Below are positions 59,042 to 64,000 of a stretch of 64,000 nt of DNA, piece by piece. Every line of letters starts with the position of its first letter. The first letter of the stretch is position 1. Source of the DNA: Verticillium longisporum (Eukaryota > Ascomycota > Sordariomycetes > Glomerellales > Plectosphaerellaceae); assembly GCA_019188255.1 (NCBI GenBank), contig JAETXT010000009.1, forward strand, positions 3,100,001 through 3,164,000, read 5' to 3'. The position numbers were made by a program, and so were the translations under genes. The notes below the pieces were generated by a model that saw only the letters and a list, made by a program, of their open reading frames with translations, did no database searches and was not told the origin of the DNA.

Positions 59042-60540
59042 TCAACAGGTCACCACGGCCGCCGTCCTCCCGCTCTGGGCGCCGCCCGGTCCCATGAGGA
59101 AACCCCATTCGCCTCGCGTGATGGGCGAGATGTCCTCGTACCCGTTTGGCGTCATGGGCCCGAGCCTCTGCGCAGTCCTCCCCTCGTCGCCCAACACCTC
59201 GGCGATGGAGACGGGGCTCCAGATTTGGTTCTGGCGGATGTCCCGGCCTGGGCGCGCCGTCAGCTGCTCCTCGTCTTCAGGCTGCGGCTGCGGCGCGATG
59301 CCGCGGGCCACGGGCCGAAACACCTTGGCGTCAAACTGCGTCTGGAGCTTGAGCACCGGCGCCGCCTTGGGCGACGGCGGCTTGCCAATCTTCAGCGGCG
59401 CCAAGGCCACGCAAATCTGGACCTCGGGCTCGTCGGGCTTATCGTGTCCAGCGTGCTCGTCCTTTGTCACCAGTACGACCTCGGACCGCTCTTCCTCCTC
59501 GACCTCATCCGTCTCGTCCTCCATGATCGTCTCAGCATCCGACTCGTCCCCGTCAACGCGCAGGCCCGCGACGCCGCCCCGGCGCCCGACGCCGCCGTAC
59601 GCCCGCCTGTACATCCTGTCGACCTCGCCGAGGGCGCCCTCGCCGAGGCCGAGCCAGCGGTACGTGCCGACGAGCTCGCCGCGGGTGACGCGGCGGCGGC
59701 GCGCCAGCACGAGGCGCCGCAGCTCGTCGACGGCGTCCTCGAGGCGCAGCGGCGACCCCGTGCGCGCGAAGCTCGCCAGCGCCGCCTTGAAGGTGTACAG
59801 CCTGTCGAGCGACACGAGCGTCAGGCCGTCGGAGGCGAAGAGGACCTCGTTCTGGGCGAGGGAGCGGCGGATCAGCGGCGCCGCGAGGCCGCTGCTCGCG
59901 GCGTCGGTGGCGGGCGACAGCCATTCCGTCCTGTGTCTGTCAGTCTTGCTTTCTTCTCAAACTGTAGCCTACGTGGGCCGAAGCGCAGCAGAGACAGAGA
60001 CGGCACGTACCCGATGCGGAACTTGTTCTCGGCCCGCTCAATCGTCTGCCGCAGCACCCTCTCCTCGCGGTCCGTCAGCACATGGGCCAGCACGAGGCGC
60101 AGGCCGAAGGCGTTGGCGGCCATGGGCCCGTGGCCGGCGTCGGTGCCGGCGGACGAGGCGGTCAGGGGCGTGGCGGGGGTGGCGGGGGTCAGGGGCCAGC
60201 GCAGGCGCGGGGTGTCGGCGCGCGAGGCGGCGGTCGCGCTGCCGGTGCGCACGAGCTTCTTGAAGGAGGCGACCATGGGGGACGTGGCGAAGGACGGCAT
60301 GCGCAGGGGGGCGCTCGCGGTGCGGGCGTGGGTTGGCGACCAGGGCGAGGGGCCGTCGGCGCTGGCGAGGGGCAGCTGGTAGTCTCTGCGCAGGACGATG
60401 AGGGTTGTGTGGATGCCCTTGCGGGTGAGGCGGTGGGAGGCGTATTCGAGGGCCTCTGTCAGGTTGGGCGGTAGGTGCTGGACGTCGAGGATGGAGGGAC
60501 CGGCCTCGAGGGGCGAGGAGATGCGTGACTTGATAGCCAT
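59042..60540 (-). CDS. Conserved fungal protein of unknown function, two exons
   Basis: Exons complement(60011-60540) and complement(59042-59930) encode 472 residues; intron 59931-60010. The ATG at 60540 opens MAIKSRISSPLEAGPSILDVQHLPPNLTEALEYAS, a start I recall from uncharacterised Pezizomycotina proteins (a DUF7582-type family, uncertain). The first part has an alpha/beta look (HTTLIVLRRDYQLP) interrupted by a Ser/Thr/Pro loop. Then come GLRLVLAHVLTDREERVLRQTIERAENKFRIG and, after the intron, TEWLSPATDAASSGLAAPLIRRSLAQNEVLFASDGLTLVSLDRLYTFK. An Arg-rich helical segment follows. The last 180 residues are acidic and disordered with short conserved patches (NQIWSPVSIAEVLGDEG; GEWGFLMGPGG). 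No catalytic motif is evident. The 3' end converges on the PRCC-domain gene, 234 bases away. Confidence 0.72.
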
Positions 60541-61382
60541 GGTGTTTGACTACCTGAGGGAAGGTAGAGGCAATCGCTGCACTCAATGTGTGGGAGAGGA
60601 GGCGTGGAAAAGAAGAGAAAGACGCCTGGACACCCGCAGTAGGAGACGATGAAAAAAAAAAAAACCGATGAAGGGATTCGCAGGCTCAATCAAGACATGG
60701 CGCATGCATGGTCCGTCGGTCGACGCGAGAGAGAGCGAAGGAGAGATGTTGTCTGGATTATATTTCCCCGGGCCTGCGGACAACATGAAACATGCAAATC
60801 CCCAGCTTGGCCGGCCACTTGCTCTGCCATGACACGGTGACGCAGCGTCGTCACGCATAACGCCGTCGCTCATGACCCCATCATCCCGTGTTCCCTTCGG
60901 ACGACACAAGAGCCAAGCCAAGCCGAGCCACCAGCATCAGCACCAGCATCAGCATGGCCTTGCCGAAAGGGGACACCACCACCAAGCGCCAGCAACATGA
61001 AACAGAAGCTCAAGTTTTTTTTTAGGGGCTCGTGTCATTCTCTTCGGGTCGGCCAGCATGAGGTGTAGGCCGGGGGGAGGCAGCGTTCCGGCAGATCATC
61101 ATGACCCCGCCTCTTCACGGCAGAGGGCCCATTCAGTCATCAGTGTATCCCACAACCTCGGGAATCCCGTTTCGCAACAACGCACGCATTGCCGACTGGC
61201 CAGGGGGGGCAGTCCACGTTGTGGTTTGCTGGGGGAACAATTCGCGCCCAATCTCGTTCCACTCTCTCTCCCCTCCCCTGAACCCCTTCTCAGGCCCGGC
61301 GGCTACAGCATGTCTATTTTCGGTAGTTGGCTCTGGGCTCAGCACGGCGGGCGTGCCAGCTATTGGCTCCGTCAGACCCTCC

Positions 61383-61407
61383 CGTCACCGTCACCGTCAC
61401 CGTCAAC
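61383..61407. repeat. (CGTCAC)n hexanucleotide array
   Basis: Four consecutive 6-bp units with one end mismatch, in gene-free sequence. Confidence 0.8.
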
Positions 61408-62191
61408 GGGAGGCCGTGCTAGCGTCGATCTTGCGAGCGAAAGCCAGGGGGAGGGGCCGGGGCATGGGCATGGGCATGGGCAAGATGGGGGAATGGGAGC
61501 GAGCTGGGAAGAGTATGCTGGGGGGAGGAGGGGGGAGTGCAGCGAGGTTCCAAAATAGAAATCTCTCCGCCGGGGGGTTGTGTGGGTGGGGTGCCTGCTT
61601 TTGCTCCCTTGGGCTTGGGGGTGGCCGAAAGAGAGGGGCTATACCGACAGCCTGGTGATGGTGAACCCGACCATCGACCACCAACGATTGACTCTGGATA
61701 GGTAGCTATGCTTCGTATCGTCGAGTTCTGGCTCTCATATGGCCCATACAGGACCCGTGCTCCATCCATTCGACCATCACCGTCCCATCTCCTCACGGCC
61801 CCCACTCCATCAGGTGCTGTTCTGAGCAGAAACGCTCCTCGTAAAGGGTAGACAAACCTCGCCTCACGATGCCGGCTAATCGGAACCTAGTCGGAACCTA
61901 GCTCTCACTTGTTCCTCTTTCACACACACTCTCTCTGTACGCTGCGAGCAAATCGATCCCCCATCTGGCCCAGAGAAGAAGCGTCCGTCCCTCCAGATCC
62001 ATGTCGTTCCTGCATGCCCTGCCAGACTTCCTCCAGGATGCTTAATTTAGACAACGTAGCGACCTCCTCACCCCACACTCTGCAGCATGCCATGATCAAC
62101 GACGGTTCATCGAGACACATTCACTAGCTCGCCGCCACTCTGCTCGCCTCCTCCATGCTGGGCGGTAAACAGGAACATGTCAACCACAAAT

Positions 62192-62247
62192 AAATCACGG
62201 CACGCAAATCACGGCACGCAAATCACGGCACGCAAATCATGGCACGG
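62192..62247. repeat. Tandem array, 14-bp unit, four copies
   Basis: Four units of AAATCACGGCACGC. The first three are identical and the last has two changes. The array lies about 530 bases beyond the 3' end of the deubiquitinase gene. Confidence 0.9.
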
Positions 62248-62779
62248 CAACACGTGCTCATCTTCAGCCGCCTGGGTCAAGATGCAGTTGTCATTTCTCA
62301 TATCGTTTTGGCCCCCCTCCCCCTTTACCAAAAGGGCTTCCTGGTAGCAGGCCCACGGCATGGCGGATCCAGAGCGGGACCCTGCCATGTGCTCTCAAAA
62401 CCTATGCTCGAGTCGTCGCTTGCCATGATGGAATTCATATCGTCCCCAGCCAGTCGGATCGTCCTTCTTGCTGTCCATGACCAGGGACCCGATCGCAAGC
62501 GCTCACGCAAACGAAAACGCAAACGCCTGACACCCACGCGCCCTCATGCATACTCTTTCGTCCGGATGTAGCCCGTGCCAGGTCTCTCTTTTCTAATTAT
62601 TCTTCTCCCCGCCACGTTACCCTGTCTCTCAGATGCCCGCCGAGGGACGCCAGGAACAGGAACGGCATCGCCCCAGCTGTGTGACTTGCTGTGCTTCAGC
62701 CACTCAGAGCCCGCAGCTGAACGTCCGCCATGCTCTTCATCTGATCCGACGACGAGTCCTCCCAGTCTTGGTGACCTGG

Positions 62780-64000
62780 TCAGCATCGCGTCGCCTCGCA
62801 CGACTCCAACGTATCCGTCTCGCTGCAGTACGACAGAGGGGACATACCGGAACCGTCCTCATCCAGCTCTTCGATCAACAGACGCTCTACCGACTCGAGG
62901 ATCCCTGCAGGTAAAAGTTAGCACGTCGTGGTCCTTCGGGGTGCTCAACATGTCTTCGACTTACCTTCCTTGAGGTGATGGAACCCCTCCCGCGACACGC
63001 CGCCGTCAATGTCTATTTCAAAATACGCCTCGCTGGCGACGATCATCTTGTGCAGCGGCTCGATCGTCGACCCCACTACTTGCCGCTCGGCAAGCACGTA
63101 CTGCTCCTGAAGGTACTGAAGGCAGCCAACGCCGAGCTGCCTGGCAGCCTGGACTAGCCTGTCGTGCAATTCTGCGTCCTCGTGTGCCCATTGCGTCTCG
63201 TATCTGACGAGGAAGCCCTCGATCCACTGCTGAGCCAGGCTTGCAGATCGCTTGTCAACACATCCGATCAACCCAGGACCCCAGAGCGGTACCAGCTCCA
63301 GGTGCATCATGAGACCCGGTTTGGCTTCTGCCAGCGGCATGCAGACCAGCGCTTGTATCGCTCGCTGGAAAAAGTCAAGGAACGATTTCCCCTCGTTGTT
63401 CTCCAACACCCTGCACGCCTGAGTAACGTGTTGCAGTACTTGCTGCGACGTGTCCGGATCATTGCAGTGGGTGACAAACGTCAGCGCCGCCCACAGGAAA
63501 GGCACCATGGAGTGCATTTCAGCCTTGCCAGAAATCATATTCCCAAGCACTCGAGTCACGCACTTCTGCATGTGTTCGTCACCCTTGGCCAGACGGCAAA
63601 TGATGGCGCAAGTATCTTGTTGCTCCTGATCGATCTCGAGGAGTCGCCGAATGAAGAAGCTGCCGCCGTAGTCCCTGTCTTCGGCGAACAGTACATTAAC
63701 CTCTTCAGAAGTCCAAGGGAGCGGCTGCGACGGGTCCTCTAGATAAAGGGCGAGACGTTCGTTTGCTTCCTCGACCATGTCGTCTTGCACGAGTGGCTCC
63801 AGGGCTTTCATCAGATGGTTGATGAGCTGGATAATCACATCGTATGACGGAGGCTTGTTAGACATCCTGCGAGACAGACCACGAACCAACATGACATAAT
63901 GCTCCGGCAGGCCGGGGTAGTTGGCGTCAGCTGCGATGACGAACATGAGGTCCTTCAACCAATCGTCGTGAAGTAGAGCAGCTGTTTCGGCGTCGCCCAG
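62780..64000 (-). CDS. C-terminal part of a large USP-type ubiquitin hydrolase (gene runs off the right edge)
   Basis: Exons complement(62780-62904) and complement(62965 to beyond 64000) have an intron at 62905-62964 whose acceptor is CTGCAG. The frame is open to the last base, so the N-terminus and catalytic domain lie outside. The 387 visible residues are helical and repeat-like without membrane segments: DLMFVIAADANYPGLPEHYVMLVRGLSRR, YDVIIQLINHLMKALEPLV, DRDYGGSFFIRRLLEID, CVTRVLGNMISGKAEMHSMVPFLW and RLVQAARQLGVGCLQYLQEQYV. They end in an acidic tail (LIEELDEDGSGMSPLSYCSETDT). This matches what I recall of the region behind the peptidase C19 domain in fungal homologues of USP9X/FAF (DUF3517-type). 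The catalytic Cys and His boxes cannot be seen, so activity is inferred from family only. Confidence 0.72.

Larger units (their letters stand above)
60541..62779. other. Gene-free interval of 2.2 kb
   Basis: No convincing gene. It includes an A-run (about 60651-60662), CAGCATCAGCAC repeats (about 60930-60955), a GTCACC hexamer array (61383-61407), a GGGCAT array (about 61461-61483) and the 14-bp tandem array at 62192-62247. Confidence 0.55.

Noticed and set aside
58588..60263. Apparent 881-codon extension of the PRCC-domain frame
   Set aside because: After the apparent break near 58582 this frame is nonsense. The conserved PRCC C-terminus continues in another frame and stops at 58807.
59225..60382. 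Open frame of 385 codons on the plus strand
   Set aside because: It is antisense to the spliced conserved protein at 59042-60540, with Arg/Ala/Gly-rich shadow composition.
22840..62247. CRISPR-like arrays
   Set aside because: All repeat arrays are head-to-tail without spacers and have short units. The host is eukaryotic.

Overview
This window is nuclear DNA from a filamentous ascomycete, most likely a Sordariomycete. Introns are short (mostly 49-110 bp) with GT..AG ends and CTAAC-type branch sites. Intergenic regions are long and GC-rich, and several encoded proteins are restricted to Pezizomycotina (an LMBR1 family member, a short MSQEV-type protein, a surface-growth type GT2, a Rua1-type regulator). 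The species cannot be fixed from the sequence. There is no sign of a plasmid, virus, CRISPR array, rRNA or tRNA gene.

Layout. 0-7.5 kb: the C-terminal end of an unrecognised small protein, then a long gene-free stretch and the pyrimidine-rich leader of a Rua1-type transcription regulator (7555-9491, +). 9.5-15.9 kb: no gene seen. 15.9-20.3 kb: a PHD-finger protein (+) and 3-isopropylmalate dehydrogenase (+). 21.2-22.1 kb: an NmrA-like oxidoreductase (-). 23-32 kb is gene-dense: LMBR1-domain membrane protein (+), NSRP1-like splicing regulator (+), the divergent pair Tim13 (-) and VIP36-like lectin (+), and a CorA-type transporter (-). 33.7-46 kb: PKA catalytic subunit (-), phosphoinositide phospholipase C (+), a small conserved protein (-), and a five-exon GT2 glycosyltransferase (-). 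46.9-51.1 kb: an NFKBIL1-like protein (+) and a putative GPI-anchored Ser/Ala-rich protein (-). 54.4-60.5 kb: Sin1/Avo1 of TORC2 (-), divergent from a PRCC-domain protein (+), then a conserved hypothetical (-). The right edge cuts the C-terminal part of a large USP-type deubiquitinase (-).

The genes are housekeeping or signalling genes and form no evident biosynthetic cluster. Three belong to nutrient, lipid and growth signalling (PKA-C, PLC, Sin1/TORC2), but clustering by function is not implied.

The most striking property is that five otherwise well-conserved genes (Rua1-type, PHD, PKA-C, PLC, PRCC) carry seven apparent reading-frame breaks. Every one is explained by loss of one base, often next to a C or G run, or of two bases. 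As several of these genes should be important, undercalled bases in the assembly are the simplest explanation, but this should be tested. Intergenic regions carry repeated clusters of a GGTACC/TAGGTA motif, several small minisatellites, and one sharply AT-rich patch. I found no convincing previously undescribed multi-gene system.
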